From the NCBI GenBank assembly GCA_037043235.1, contig JAWRVZ010000140.1, positions 985,001 to 1,049,000 of the forward strand: 64,000 nt of DNA, in the 5' to 3' direction. This document shows positions 29,786 through 42,107 of the stretch, piece after piece (the first letter of the stretch is position 1; the number at the start of each line of letters is the position of its first letter). The DNA is from Rhodeus uyekii. Taxonomy: Eukaryota; Chordata; Actinopteri; Cypriniformes; Acheilognathidae. The notes below the pieces were generated by a model. It searched no databases, was not told the origin of the DNA, and was given only the letters and a program-made list of their open reading frames with translations. The position numbers and the translations under genes were made by a program.

Positions 29786-29887
29786 CTGTTTTTCCCAGGA
29801 GGTCTCCCATCCTGGTACTAACCAGACTCAACCCTGTTTATCTTCAGTGGGCAACCAGTCTTAGGCTACAGGGTGATATGGCTGCTG
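29786..29887 (-). mobile_element. 5S-rRNA-derived SINE head
   Basis: On the minus strand the sequence gives ccatatcaccctgtagcc, a gataaacagggttgagtctg segment, ctggttagtaccaggatg and ggagacctcctggga. This follows vertebrate 5S rRNA from near its 5' end through the internal promoter and beyond, with many changes, as in fish SINE3-type elements. The rest of the SINE is missing. It is not a functional 5S gene. Confidence 0.8.
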
Positions 29888-31703
<1,816 letters not shown>

Positions 31704-32471
31704 TTTCAGGGCTCTGTCACTTCGATTTTGTTTTCTAGTGTTTCGGTGACAGAGCTCTGACACTGTCCTATTGTCATGTCTTTGTGGGACCGCGCGGCTT
31801 TGAGTGTCTTGAGTCGCACAGTCTCTTGTCTGTGAAGTGTCTTGTGTGTGAGCGGTGATGTTCGATTACGACACTTTGGTCTTGTCAGTTTTGGTTTTGT
31901 GTTGGGATTCAGACGTTCATGGCCCATGTGTTTGTCGCGGTTGTGAGTGCTCGAGCCACGTGCTGTCTTCTCCATGTGTATTGTTGTGAAGCACGACGTT
32001 CGTTCTTATCTCGCCACATGCTTCCATGTCATGTCTCGTGTTGTTTCATGTGGATATGCGGATTCTTTACATTCATATTGGCTGTATGTTCTAGTCCGGT
32101 CATTGTTTTACCCTGCTCGTCTTGTTGCCTCATTATTGTTTGATTTGCCCCACCTGTCCTCTCTCATTCACCCGGTCTTATGTTCTCTATTTATATCCCT
32201 CTTGTTCGCTGTTCTGTGCTACTTCCTTGTCTACTCTGGTGTTGTGCATACCTAGTCCACTCAAGCCCACTCAAGTCCACTCAAGCCTTGTCGATTCAGT
32301 TGAGTTGTGTTGTGTCGAGCTTATTTTTGATTACGTAAAGTCTAGTTCTTTCTATGTTTTTCCCCTTAGGATATTTTTATGTTTGTACCTTATTTATTTA
32401 TTTTTATTATTAAAAAGCCCTTCTCATCTGTACATGAGTCCTCGCCTCATCCCTTCCACAATCCCTAACAG
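31704..32471 (+). mobile_element. Solo LTR, about 768 bp (family A, copy 2)
   Basis: Homologous along its length to the LTR at 16818-17617: a cagagctctgacactg-type phrase near the start, gactttgg-type and tcatgt-rich middle, attaaaaagccc near 32408 as polyadenylation region, then gagtcctcgcctcatccctt. The 5-bp word aaact flanks it at 31699-31703 and 32472-32476. The 5' TG has decayed to TT and a G follows the final CA, so it is older or more damaged than copy 1. Confidence 0.82.
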
Positions 32472-33505
32472 AAACTATAGTAAATATTGGACCGTTACTG
32501 ATAAGGTGTGTTGAATTGTTCCTAACATTTACAAAAGTAAGCAACTAGTTTAGCAACTAGTTTGAAATCAAGCATGTTACCCTTAATCAAAGGACCCATG
32601 TGGCAAGGCTAAAACAAAATGTCACTAGACTTTACTTGGTTTGTTTCATCAAATTCAGTAGCTCAGATTTGAACAGTCTTCCGTTTAGTCTTCAATGAGC
32701 AGAAATCATGTAGTGTGTGATTTGCAACAAACTTCAGTCTCGGATACAAGCTCCCCTGCGGTTTTTCAAAGCCTTTGCTTATTGGTGATCTTACTTATAT
32801 AGTTGGCCTTTCAGGCTGTGAAGTTCTGAAATATAAGTCTGCAGTATTCATTAGAGATCCATATAATCTACAGAAGGCTTCCTGCAATGTAATCAATCTA
32901 GTTTGCTTCCCACTAAAGTTGTAACCAAGAGAAAATAATACAGATACCACAGTAATAGGCAAGATGTTTTGACAAACTGATTTTTAGGTTGAATTTAAGG
33001 ATTAACTAATAACGTTTGAGAGATTGTAGATCTAATTCACAAGAAATGGCTGTGTTCAGAATAGTTGGGCAGGAAGTTGTGTTTGACATTTGAGCTACTT
33101 AGTACAAATTAAAATTTGAGCAACAGGATGTGCAACATGATTGTATTGCATTCTGAGCTGATCTCATTGAACAAATTTTTGAAGGGGCCAAAAATATTTT
33201 GTGAACATGATCATAAATTCTGTTGCTGTCTGGGAACTTGACTGGGAAAAAAAAAATTGTCAGGGAAAGTGTTAACATATGTTTCATCCAGTATCATTTT
33301 CATAAGAACACAGGACACATTTTAAACTATGAGGAATAATATAAATTAATTACCAAAGGTGTGGGGGAACCAGATACATTTTTCTATTAAAAACACAAGG
33401 TTACACTTAATTATTGTTTCACGCCAGCTTACCTGTCAAAAGACAAAAACACACTTTATTCACACAAACCTGTTAATAACGGGCAATCATTTACTCTACC
33501 CTTTC
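32472..33505. other. Unassigned sequence
   Basis: No coding region or element end recognised. Confidence 0.4.
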
Positions 33506-33865
33506 CTTCCAGTCTCATATTTTCTCTGTAACTAAATCTGCATTCTTTCACCTACGTCGCATTGCCCAACTACATCCCTTTATCAGTACCAAAGATGCTG
33601 AAACCATCATCCATGCGTTTGTCTCATCATAACTTGATTACTGTAATGCTCTTTTAATTGGTCTACCTGCTAGCTCCATTTCCAGATTATAATACATTCA
33701 AAACACTGCTGCTAGAATAATTATCCACAACAAGCGCTCTGCTCACAGCACTCCAATTTTGTATGATCTTCACTGGCTTCCAGTAGGCTACCATATCAAA
33801 ATCAAAATTCTTCTGCCCACTTTTAAATCTCTGCACTGCTTGGCTCCCCCTCTGTAATATGCTCA
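33506..33865 (+). pseudogene. L2/Rex1-like LINE RT C-terminal fragment
   Basis: The plus-strand translation gives SVTKSAFFHLRRIAQLHPFI, then TIIHAFVSS, a stop, LDYCNALLIGLP, then IQNTAARIIIHNKRSAHSTP and LHWLPVGYHIKIKILL, the conserved post-catalytic region of L2/CR1-type RTs. At least three stop codons. No 3' UTR tail is attached. Confidence 0.85.
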
Positions 33866-34240
33866 GTTTCCACAACTGAGCAAGCCATAGGCGACAGCGG
33901 CAAGGAACCAAAACTCCAACAGGTGACGGAATGAATGAAGAACGCAATGGAGAAAAAACCTTGGGAGAAACCAGGCTCAGTCGGGGGACCAGTTCTCCTC
34001 TGGCCAACAGCCAAACAGTACATGATTGTTATATTAACAACAATTCAAGTCCAATATTAAGTCAAATTTGGTCGGGTTGCAGAAGGGTTCATGATCGTCA
34101 CAGGGGAGGGTCTTGTAGAGTCATGGTCCATGGCATTGAGTATCCCAGCCTATGCTGGAGGCAACTGTTGAGACAACAACATGCATGGACATTTGTACAA
34201 TAGAAAAGCAAGTTCCGATCACAGGCTGAAATTATGACGG
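33866..34240 (+). repeat. Interspersed repeat of unknown class
   Basis: The phrase cttgggagaaaccaggctca with ccagttctcctctggcc and the ggcgacagcggcaaggaacc before it form a repeat I know as widespread in cyprinid-type genomes, though I cannot name its family. It follows the LINE fragment directly and may belong to the same composite. Confidence 0.45.
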
Positions 34241-35938
34241 CCAAACTGAGTAAATTCCATTAGATGTGTGCCATATTGCCATGACTATCTTGGAACCTGG
34301 TTGCGATATTCCTGTGTTTGCATAATTTAACTTGCGACTAGAACAGTACGAGTCGAGTAGTCGAGATGTTTGAGGATTCGAATGCATCTTCAATCTTCAA
34401 GTAAGGACGGCCTCTTCTATCTTCATAAAGATGCAGGATGACAGCAGAGCACAGAAAAGGTCTCTGTCAAAGTAGGTTCAAGGCAATCTCCATGCAGCAC
34501 TGGAGCATCCGGATGCTGCTGGACCTGGGGGGAAAACAAGTGAACTGAATTGCATCCCCAAGTCTGATCATCCGACTGATCTATACATATAAATATGCTT
34601 CCTCTCGCTGATAGGATGAGGAGTAATTGCTGATGATGAGTTGATTGCATTAATCCTTTGAATGTGCTCCTCCCAAATTTTGTTTATAAAACATCATTTT
34701 TCACCAAAAGAGGGTGGTGAGAGGGTATCTTATACTGGATCTCAACATTGCAATGACTCCACAATGTTTAAACAATGTTTAAACTCCACATGTCAAAATC
34801 CAAATGTAGCTTTAAAACTACTTTAAACTTCTAAAACTATTTCAAGCTGAAAATCCTTGAAAACCAAACCTTTTAAAATGTCTTTAACTTTCTGGTCAAG
34901 CTTTTCTCAAGATTAATGTGAAATATATATAATCTAAATATAATCTTAAATCTGCATAATCAATGTTCTGAATCAGCTTACTCAAGTATCTGATTTACTT
35001 TCCTTAACTTTTTGCCTATACTCAGTTGTATGCCAACCAGATGTAGTTTATTCAGATATCCCTCTTTTTATTTATTTTTTATTACTCGATTTACTCAATT
35101 CATAAGTTATTTTTCATAGATTTTTCACCCCGCTAAAATTTACTCAATATTTTTGAGAGTAAAATAGTTCAGCTGTGCATGCAACTGAAACACCAGGCAT
35201 TACATGACCCTATGATATACCCTAGATTTATAATAGTAAAATATGAAAATATATGCAGGATTTGGCAAGTCAACATGAGAATATTTAGACAGTCGGCTCC
35301 TGGTTGCCTGAAGGAACAGCAGTATTCACAGCTGGCCTGGTTTTGAATGCTTCAAATGAATGCATAATGTTCATAGCTCTAAGTGATAACCTTTTTAGGA
35401 TGTTCTAAAAAATAATAAATATATGTATATATATTTATTTATTTTTTTATCAGTTTATATTATTAAAATAAATTTGAGTATGCACCTCATCTCACAGTGC
35501 AATGCTGCTTTGTGACAAATCTACATTTTAAAATCCTTGAAAGGTTTTGATTATTGGCTTATTGACATTTTATTTGTTGATACACTACCTACGAAACAAT
35601 AAGAAACAAACATTGTTTTTTCATATAGTTAAAAAAAAGAAAAAAAACTTTAGCTCACAGCCATGAAACAGGATTTACAAGACATGGATTAAAAGAAGCA
35701 CCTTTCATGGAGTGTTTATCAGCTTCTCCCCTTAATGAGCCACAGGGGGTTACCATACACTCAATAAAAAGGAAGACATAGCACACATTGCCATGAGTAT
35801 CAGTCGTTTCAGTATTTTTATAATCCACACGTGTGTGTGTTTCAAAGCTGCCATGTGGTCACAATTAACAGGCCCCTTAATTTGCCAGCATGCAACACAT
35901 TTGCATTTGTTTACAGGCAATACAGTGGATTATGGTGG
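34241..35938. other. Unassigned AT-rich sequence
   Basis: Nothing supported. The first 450 bases may continue the preceding repeat. Confidence 0.35.
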
Positions 35939-36330
35939 TACAGTAATACCTCGGTTTACGAGCGACTTGGTATACGAGCAAATCGGCGTGCGAGCATGGA
36001 GGGTTGAATCGGTGTACGAGCATTGTATCGGTGTACAAGAAAAAAATTCCCTCACCCATGCGCAGTTTTGTGTGGAAAAAGTCCTAACGCTCAGCATCCT
36101 TGTGCACATTTTTACATTAAATATCCTAATGACAGCCTCTCATTACACAGTCAGGAGATTCCAACCCCTTTATAACCCCTTAACTCATTTATTGGCTGCA
36201 TCTTTCACCACAGTGATACTTTTATAAGTGATTTACAGAAGTTTTTACCTCATATTCTAAACATTAATTAATTGTGATCGCTATTGTTCACATAGTGAAA
36301 TATACACATGCAGAACCTCTAAGCAGTAAC

Positions 36331-36830
36331 TGTCATGGTTCATGAATTCAGTGTCTCCTAGTTCTGCCTGAGTGTGTATGTGTGTGTGGTCACTGAACAC
36401 CTGATACTCATATCATCTGCCTATCTCCCCGCTTTCGTTGCTCCCGCGAGTTCGTTAGTTCGCGGCTCCCGCGAGTTCGTTCTCTCGCGGCTCCCGCGAA
36501 TTCCTTCTCTCGCGGCTCTCGCGAATTCATTGCTTCACGGCTCCCGCGAATTCGTACTCTCGTGGCTCCCGCGAATTCTTTAGTTCGCGGCTCCCGCGGT
36601 TTCGTTCGTTCGCGGCTCCCGCAGGTTCGTTCGTTCGTTCGCGGCTCCCGTGAATTTGTTCGTTCGCGGCTCCCATGTTCCACGACTTTAACTCTGGATT
36701 ATCACTTTGTTTGTTTTCTGCACTATTATAATAAATTCACTCATTTGCTTTCATCCTTGCTTTTCCCGCTCCCCCTTCCTCCCTCCTCTCTCTCCTCCAA
36801 GCAGGCTGCTCAAACCTGAAGTGCATTACA
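36331..36830 (+). mobile_element. Solo LTR, 500 bp, with internal minisatellite
   Basis: Starts TGTCATGG and ends CATTACA. The flanks gtaac (36326-36330) and gtaaa (36831-36835) match in four of five bases. An ataataaattc polyadenylation-type signal lies near 36730. The minisatellite at about 36430-36675 fills half of it. Confidence 0.75.
36430..36675. repeat. Minisatellite of about 27-30 bp units
   Basis: Roughly nine imperfect units carry the core ttcgcggctcccgcga, itself partly palindromic (cgcgg...ccgcg). The units vary by ttcgtt and ctct insertions. Confidence 0.9.
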
Positions 36831-37596
36831 GTAAATTGTCAAGTATTTTTTGAGTTTAATTGTCAATTATTAATTAGTATTTATATGAGATCTTAATGGT
36901 TACAATTTTAACTGCAATTAATAGGGTAAAACCAAAAAAATATTTAAAATGGGCAATTGTGGTCATGTGGAACGAATTAATTGATTTTTAGTGCATTCTT
37001 ATGGGGAAATTTATTTCGGTGTACCAGCATTTTGGTTTATGAGCTCGCTCTTGGAATGAATTAAACTCGTAAACCGAGGTATTAGTGTATTTAAGCTACA
37101 TATATAGGTTAATTGAATGTGGATACAATGCTCAATCTTGAGTTTGATTGTTTTTGTATATCATCGTTACAGGTGTTCATCTACCAATTGTCTCCGGTTA
37201 TGTATGTATAGTTTCCTGAAGAGGGAACAGGATACTGCGTCAAAAGCGCTAGGGGAGAATACTTGGACGATAGCCTTCTAAAGCACTGTGTAAATGATCG
37301 AACAATCGATCGACCGAGTGCGAGTGATTGGCACAAGTCTGTGACGTAACGAACCAGGGTGATAGATATGCTTCGGAAAATGGTGACGGCAGCTTAGAAG
37401 AGTGTCTGAAGCAAGCCTGGAAGGCACGAAGAGCTGAGGCTAAAGATGCAGCACCTCGTTCCCTCTTCAGGGAACAATGGTTAGTACTTAACCTGAGACA
37501 TTCCCTTTCAAGGTAACTCATGCTGTGTCAAAATACGCTAGGGGAACGATATGTCAATGTTACCTCAGTGATGAAGGGCGACAAGTGTCTCGTGGC

Positions 37597-38581
37597 TCAG
37601 AGGACCCGTGCTGGTGAGGTCGACAGCAGATTAACACCTGATTGAAGAGCCTTTGAGACAGCCACGCTCCTAGTGGAGTGGGCACGGACCCTCAGTGAAG
37701 ACGGGGATCTGGCCAACTCATAAGCTTTGTCCTTGACCTTTGACCTTTTAAAATTCCTGGTCCTGATCACCAAACGGGGGCTGAGTAGACTGAGCCACAT
37801 GAGTGTGTACTTTTGGTACATAGCCTGGCCTGGGATGGAAGAATGCCTTTTCCATCCCAGGTGCAAACTCTAGAAAGGAGGGAGCTACAGAAGCACCTGT
37901 TGGTTCCCAATTCTTTTTAGTGGCATGGTGGCAAAGATAAAAGGTGTATTTAGGGAGAGGAACTTTAAAAGAACCTCTTCCAAGGGTTAGAAGGGTGCCT
38001 GGGACAGACCCCGGAGGAGCAGGAATAAGTCCCAGATCTGTACTGCGGGCCTCAGCCTTATAGTACCACAGACAAAGCATGTGACTAGGATAATAGACAT
38101 GCCACCCAGAGGTACGTGGTAGGGTACTATGGTAGCCACGTAAACCTTCAAGGTAGAAGGGGACAGTCCTGCAGCACATCTTTCCTGCAGGAACTCCAGC
38201 ACTTTGCCAATCTGACAGGCAACTGGGTTCATCTGCTTCTCACTACACCAAGAAGTGAAAATTATCCACTTCAGGGCATACAGCTTCCTCGAGGAAGGAG
38301 CTCTGGTGGAGTATGGTCTCAACAACCTTGGTTGAGAGACCAGAATCTAGGAGCTGGACCCCCTCAGAAGCCAAGCCCAAAGTTTTCACAGTTCTGGGCA
38401 GGGGCAACATATCAAGTCCGCTGGCTGGGACAGAAGTTCCTCCCTGACTGGAATGTCGCAAGGGACTCTGTCCAAGAGAAACATTAGATCCGCGAACCAC
38501 ACTCTGCCTTGCCAACGCAGAGCAATAAGTATAAGATGGCCCTTGTGCCAGCGAACTCTCTCCAGAACTCCCGGGAGCAGA
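37597..38581 (-). pseudogene. DIRS tyrosine recombinase (copy 1)
   Basis: From the N-terminal side: SSFLEEAVCPEVDNFHFLV region, IGKVLEFLQERCAAGLSPST, LKVYVATIVPYHVPLGG, FLEFAPGMEKAFFHPRPGYV and LRVRAHSTRSVAVSKAL. H-S-T-R, at about 37668-37680, is the HxxR box of the tyrosine recombinase family used by DIRS for integration. Frameshifts separate the parts, and the segment that should hold the nucleophilic Tyr is lost past SGVNLLSTS. Confidence 0.88.
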
Positions 38582-39373
38582 TGTAACGGATGTAGACAGA
38601 CACACTCACACATGGACTTCTTTTCGTATGTCTTTATCTTGTTGGAAAGATAGAAAAGTACAATTTTCTCTGGTTAAACAGATACTGCAGACACTCGTAA
38701 AACACAGCAGCAGCGAATCTTGAATCTGCTCTACAGCCAAGTTAATCACATATTAAATATATACATAAAATGCAAACATTAACAATGTCCCTGTAACTTA
38801 ACATTGACAGTGTAGTAATATAGATGACAATGACAGAAGAAAATGTAAAAACTCACTAAGTGCTATTAAGAAACACAAAAACCACATACCTTATTGGAAA
38901 GATAGAAAATTACAATGTTCTCTGGTTAAACAGATACTGCAGACACTCGTAAAACACTAGGAAAACAGATATTGCACATTCAATTGTCAACACAAATACA
39001 TCGTTTCACCTCAGGTGACTCACAAGGAAATTTTATACTTTTATAACAATCTGAACAACAGTTAAAGTGTTAGTTAAGTTATACACATGTTCAAATACAA
39101 CCACAAAAGTAATTGTGTTGAAAAGACTCGTATTAATCATCGCAATTACTTTAATAAGTCAGAGCATGAAAAACCATACATACCAGCAGCAGCGAATCTT
39201 GAATCTGCTGCCGTACGGCAAGAGAGCGAGGACAAAATACAACGCCTGCAGTACCATCCACAGCCACAAGAGGGGAGACCTCAAACACTCAATTTAACCA
39301 AAAACATTGTTTTATGTAATTCACACAACACAAAACCTTTTTAAATTGAATATTCTTTTTTAACCCTGTTACA
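38582..39373. mobile_element. LTR-like insertion in DIRS copy 1, 792 bp
   Basis: The tips TGTAACGG and CTGTTACA give TG...CA with a TGTAAC inverted tip. On both sides the DIRS sequence resumes (gggagcaga on the left, caatcggggg on the right, as in copy 2 near 49010-49030), but the flanking duplication is not clean. Internally a block of about 70 bases at 38639-38707 recurs at 38891-38957. A second word, cagcagcgaatcttgaatct, occurs at about 38707 and 39186. Confidence 0.6.
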
Positions 39374-39445
39374 CAGCAATCGGGGGAGAAGCATACAGAT
39401 GTAGCCTCAGCCACATCTGAACCATGGCATCCATTCCGAGCGGGG

Positions 39446-40262
39446 CTGGATAAGTAAGTAAACAAGGCAAGGCAATGCAAGGCAAGTTTATTTGTATAGC
39501 ACATTTCATACACAATGGTAATTCAAAGTGCTTTACATAAAGAAGAATGATAAAAATAAAACATTAAAAATGATTAAAAGAATAAAAAGATAATACGTAT
39601 AAAATAAAATGCAAACAGTTCGGACATAGCACAGTGCTCAATCTGCAAATGCATAGGTAAAAATATGTGTTTTGAGTCTTGATTTGAATGTGGCTACTGT
39701 TGGAGAGCACTTGATCTCTTCTGGAAGCTGGTTCCAGCTGCGGCTGGCGTAACAGCTAAAAGCAGACTCTCCTTGCTTTGAGTGAACCCTGGGTATCACT
39801 AAGTGACTTGATCCTGATGATCTTTGTGATCTGTTAGGTTTATATTCTATGAGCATATCTGCAATGTATTGAGGTCCTTGGCCATTGAGTGATTTATAAA
39901 CAAGTAACAGTACTTTAAAATTAATTCTAAATGTAACTGGAAGCCAGTGCAAGGACCTAAGGACTGGTGTGATGTGTTCATATTTTCTGGTTCTGCTCAG
40001 AATCCTGGCAACAGCGTTCTGTACGAGCTGCAGCTGTCTTATGGTCTTTTTGGGAAGGCCGGTGAGGAGCCCATTACAATAATCCACCCTGCTGGTGATG
40101 AAAGCATGAACAAGTTTCTCTAAGTCTTGATTGGAGACAAAGCATCTAATTCTTGCAATATTTTTGAGATGATAATATGCTGATTTAGTTATTGTTTTTA
40201 CATGGCTACTGAAACTCAGGTCTGACTCCAAAATCACACCAAGAGGACATAGATGACATTGA
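39446..40262 (-). mobile_element. L2-like LINE 3' fragment nested in DIRS copy 1
   Basis: The frame changes abruptly from DIRS (VVKQIWSRYGRAQVDLFVS) to LINE (PLGVILESDLSFSSHVKTIT) near 40262. The tail is (cttgc)n-like at about 39462-39480, preceded by an aagcactttgaattaccatt stem, typical of L2. Confidence 0.9.
39638..40262 (-). pseudogene. L2 LINE ORF2 C-terminus, long intact frame
   Basis: About 205 LINE codons without a stop: ITSRVDYCNGLLTGLPKKTI, LQLVQNAVARILSRTRKYEH, LRSLHWLPVTFRINFKVLL and, at the end, FSCYASRSWNQLPEEIK with FKSRLKTHIFTYAFAD. This is the region after the RT active site. The frame is well kept compared with the other LINE copies, so this insertion is relatively young. 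Confidence 0.9.
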
Positions 40263-40416
40263 GTCGTTTCCACGGACACAAACAAGTCTACTTGTGCCCG
40301 ACCATATCTCGACCAAATCTGCTTGACGACAGAAAGTCTGCTACCACATTCTGGGTAACAGGGATGTGTACTGCCTGTAGAGAGACTGCCCAAGGCAGTT
40401 TTTATAGTGGTTGCAC

Positions 40417-40592
40417 GCGTAGATTTACATTTACATTTTTACATTTATGCATTTGGCAGATGCTTTTATCCAAAGCGACTTGCATTGCATTCAAGGAATA
40501 CATTGAATCAGTTTTTGCCATCCCTGGGATCAAACCCATGACCATGGCATTGTAAACACCATTTACTGATTGAGCTACAGGAAAGCTCCCCA
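40417..40592 (-). mobile_element. tRNA-derived SINE
   Basis: On the minus strand the head has an A-box-like TAGCTCAATCAGTAAATGG and a B-box-like GGTTTGATCCC with tRNA spacing. A body with cgctttggataaaagcatct follows, then gccaaatgcataaatgtaaa, a core widely seen in cyprinid tRNA SINEs. It interrupts the RNase H region of DIRS copy 1. Confidence 0.82.
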
Positions 40593-40760
40593 TGATGATT
40601 TACATAGGAAACTGATTTACATAGGAAACAGCCATCATCTTTAGCAGGTTTATGTGCCAATTGGTGATCGTGCCACAGACCTTGGGCGGCGGAGCAGTTC
40701 CTCAAGACCGTTCCCCAGCCCATAAGGGACACATCGATAGCATTATGCGTCGACAAGGAG
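40590..40760 (-). pseudogene. DIRS RNase H-like segment (copy 1)
   Basis: NAIDVSLMGWGTVLRNCSAA, then GLWHDHQLAHKPAK, fits the TDAS-x-x-GWGA and trailing WS-x-x-E region of the DIRS RNase H domain. VSYVNHHGEL follows at the SINE insertion point. The catalytic Asp of TDAS appears here as NAID. Confidence 0.75.
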
Positions 40761-41393
40761 CTCCCGATACGGGTCCTTGAGACAGAAACCAGGGTTTCTT
40801 CCACATATACAAGGCACGTAGGCATCGCCGTGTGTCCTTGATAGTGTGGAAAGGCTTGCCCCTTGGGGGAGAACCCTCTGGTTCTGAGCTACCACTGTAG
40901 TGGTCTCATGTGTAGTAGCTGCTGCATGAGACCCAGCACTCGTTGGAAGGTTCTTACAGTGAGTGACTGGCCTAGTTTGATTTTCTTGACGGTTGACAGG
41001 ATTGAATCGATGCGCACGGGGGAAACCCGTGCTGTCATTGACACTGAGTCCCATATAACGCCTAGGAAGGTTGTCCTCTGGGGAGGAGACAGCACACTTT
41101 TCTTTGTGTTCAACCTCAACCCCAAAACTTTCATGTGCATGAGAACAACATCTCGCTAATTGTGGAAACTTCAGCACTCTGATACCGTGGAAAGGCAGTA
41201 GGGTTAGCGAAACGTCCATGCCTTTTGTGATTGTGCAGTGTGACAAAGCTAGGCCGACTGGAAGTACTCGATACTGGTAAGCCCCAAAGACAAACCTGAG
41301 ATACTTACTGTCCTGTGGAAGGATTGAAATATGAAAATAAGTGTCCTTCAGATTGATTGTGACAAACCAGTCCACAGACCTGATTTGCGTCAC
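40743..41393 (-). pseudogene. DIRS reverse transcriptase (copy 1)
   Basis: SVDWFVTINLKDTYFHISIL and RFVFGAYQYRVLPVGLALS are the RT finger and palm blocks typical of DIRS. Directly after GIRVLKF the expected YIDD catalytic block is missing and a frameshift follows. A downstream frame (about 40889-41140) gives MHMKVLGLRLNTKKSVLSPP and RTTFLGVIWDSVSM, the thumb region. Confidence 0.88.
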
Positions 41394-41559
41394 GATTTGC
41401 TATAAAGTTAGCATTTTGAATTAGAGTTTCATAACTGAACGATTCAGAAGGCACAAATCTAGGATGGACCGCAATCCTAGTGACGGCTGTAAAAGCCAGA
41501 CTCTCTGTCTGAGGGGGGTAAATGTTCTATGGCCCCTTTCCTCAGCAAAGCATCTACTT

Positions 41560-41900
41560 ACGCTTGGAGTAGGGCAGTGGTGTGGAGACATGCCGCTGCC
41601 AGGCTAGAAGTGAAGTATGCTCTACCCACGAGGGAAGATCCCTCATGGGCTTAATTGTCAGCGTCGGGGCTTTTACTGAAGCATGCTCAAGCTCAACCCT
41701 CAAACGCTTACCGAGCATGCTCCAGTTCCAAAAAAATGACACAAAGTGTGTGCGAGCCTCCCCCGAGAGCAAGTAAGTGCAGGGAGATGCGCACTGCACA
41801 AAGTTTGTTTTTTCTGCCATAATATTGGAAAGCCCTGTTCTTTTTAAACCAACTAGGGATTTCGTTGAAAAACCACCGCAACAGAACACACACTGTCACA
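41560..41900 (-). pseudogene. DIRS gag-like N-terminus (copy 1)
   Basis: A short frame containing FVQCASPCTYLLSGEARTHF matches the Cys-containing start of the DIRS ORF1 seen in the other copies here (CVHPCPCYITGGDTHVLCV and CVTPCPRFITGTNTHALCV). The body of gag is deleted before the RT. Confidence 0.65.
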
Positions 41901-42107
41901 CAGTGCTTGCTGAAGACACTCTAAACTGCTGTCACCAGTTTCCGGCGCATATTTATCCCCCTCGTTCGTGATGTCACAGACTTGAAACCGTCACTCGCAC
42001 ACGGTCGATCAATCTTTCAATCGTTTACATAGTGCTTCACGAGACTATCGTCCAAGTATTTCCACCTAGCGCTTTTGACGCAGCATCTCGTTCCCTTGAA
42101 CGGGAAC

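Larger units (their letters stand above)
35941..37087. mobile_element. Tc1/mariner-superfamily (pogo/Tigger-like) non-autonomous element
   Basis: The ends cagtaatacctcggtttacg and, inverted, cgtaaaccgaggtattagtg are flanked by TA (35939-35940 and 37088-37089). Subterminal repeats of acgagc and gtgtacgag type occur at 35960-36040. Without the nested LTR about 640 bp remain, with no transposase. Confidence 0.85.
37211..42107 (-). mobile_element. DIRS-type retrotransposon, copy 1
   Basis: Inverted terminal repeats of about 130 bp lie at 37211-37350 and 41977-42107 (shared: gaacgagat/gcgtcaaaagcgctagg, acttggacgata, gatcgaacaatcgatcgacc, cgagtgcgagtga). On the minus strand the order is a gag start, RT, RNase H and a tyrosine recombinase, as in fish DIRS elements. 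A second copy of the terminal motif (about 37505-37560, gctgtgtcaaaatacgctag) next to the left end fits the internal complementary region. It is split by blocks at 38582-39373, about 39446-40262 and 40417-40592. Confidence 0.9.

Noticed and set aside
29786..29887. Functional 5S rRNA gene
   Set aside because: Only part of the 5S sequence is present, with many substitutions in the internal promoter region and no T-run terminator at the expected place. It fits a SINE head.
36408..36683. Arg/Glu-rich 91-residue frame on the minus strand
   Set aside because: It lies wholly on the minisatellite of a solo LTR and is antisense to the LTR polarity.
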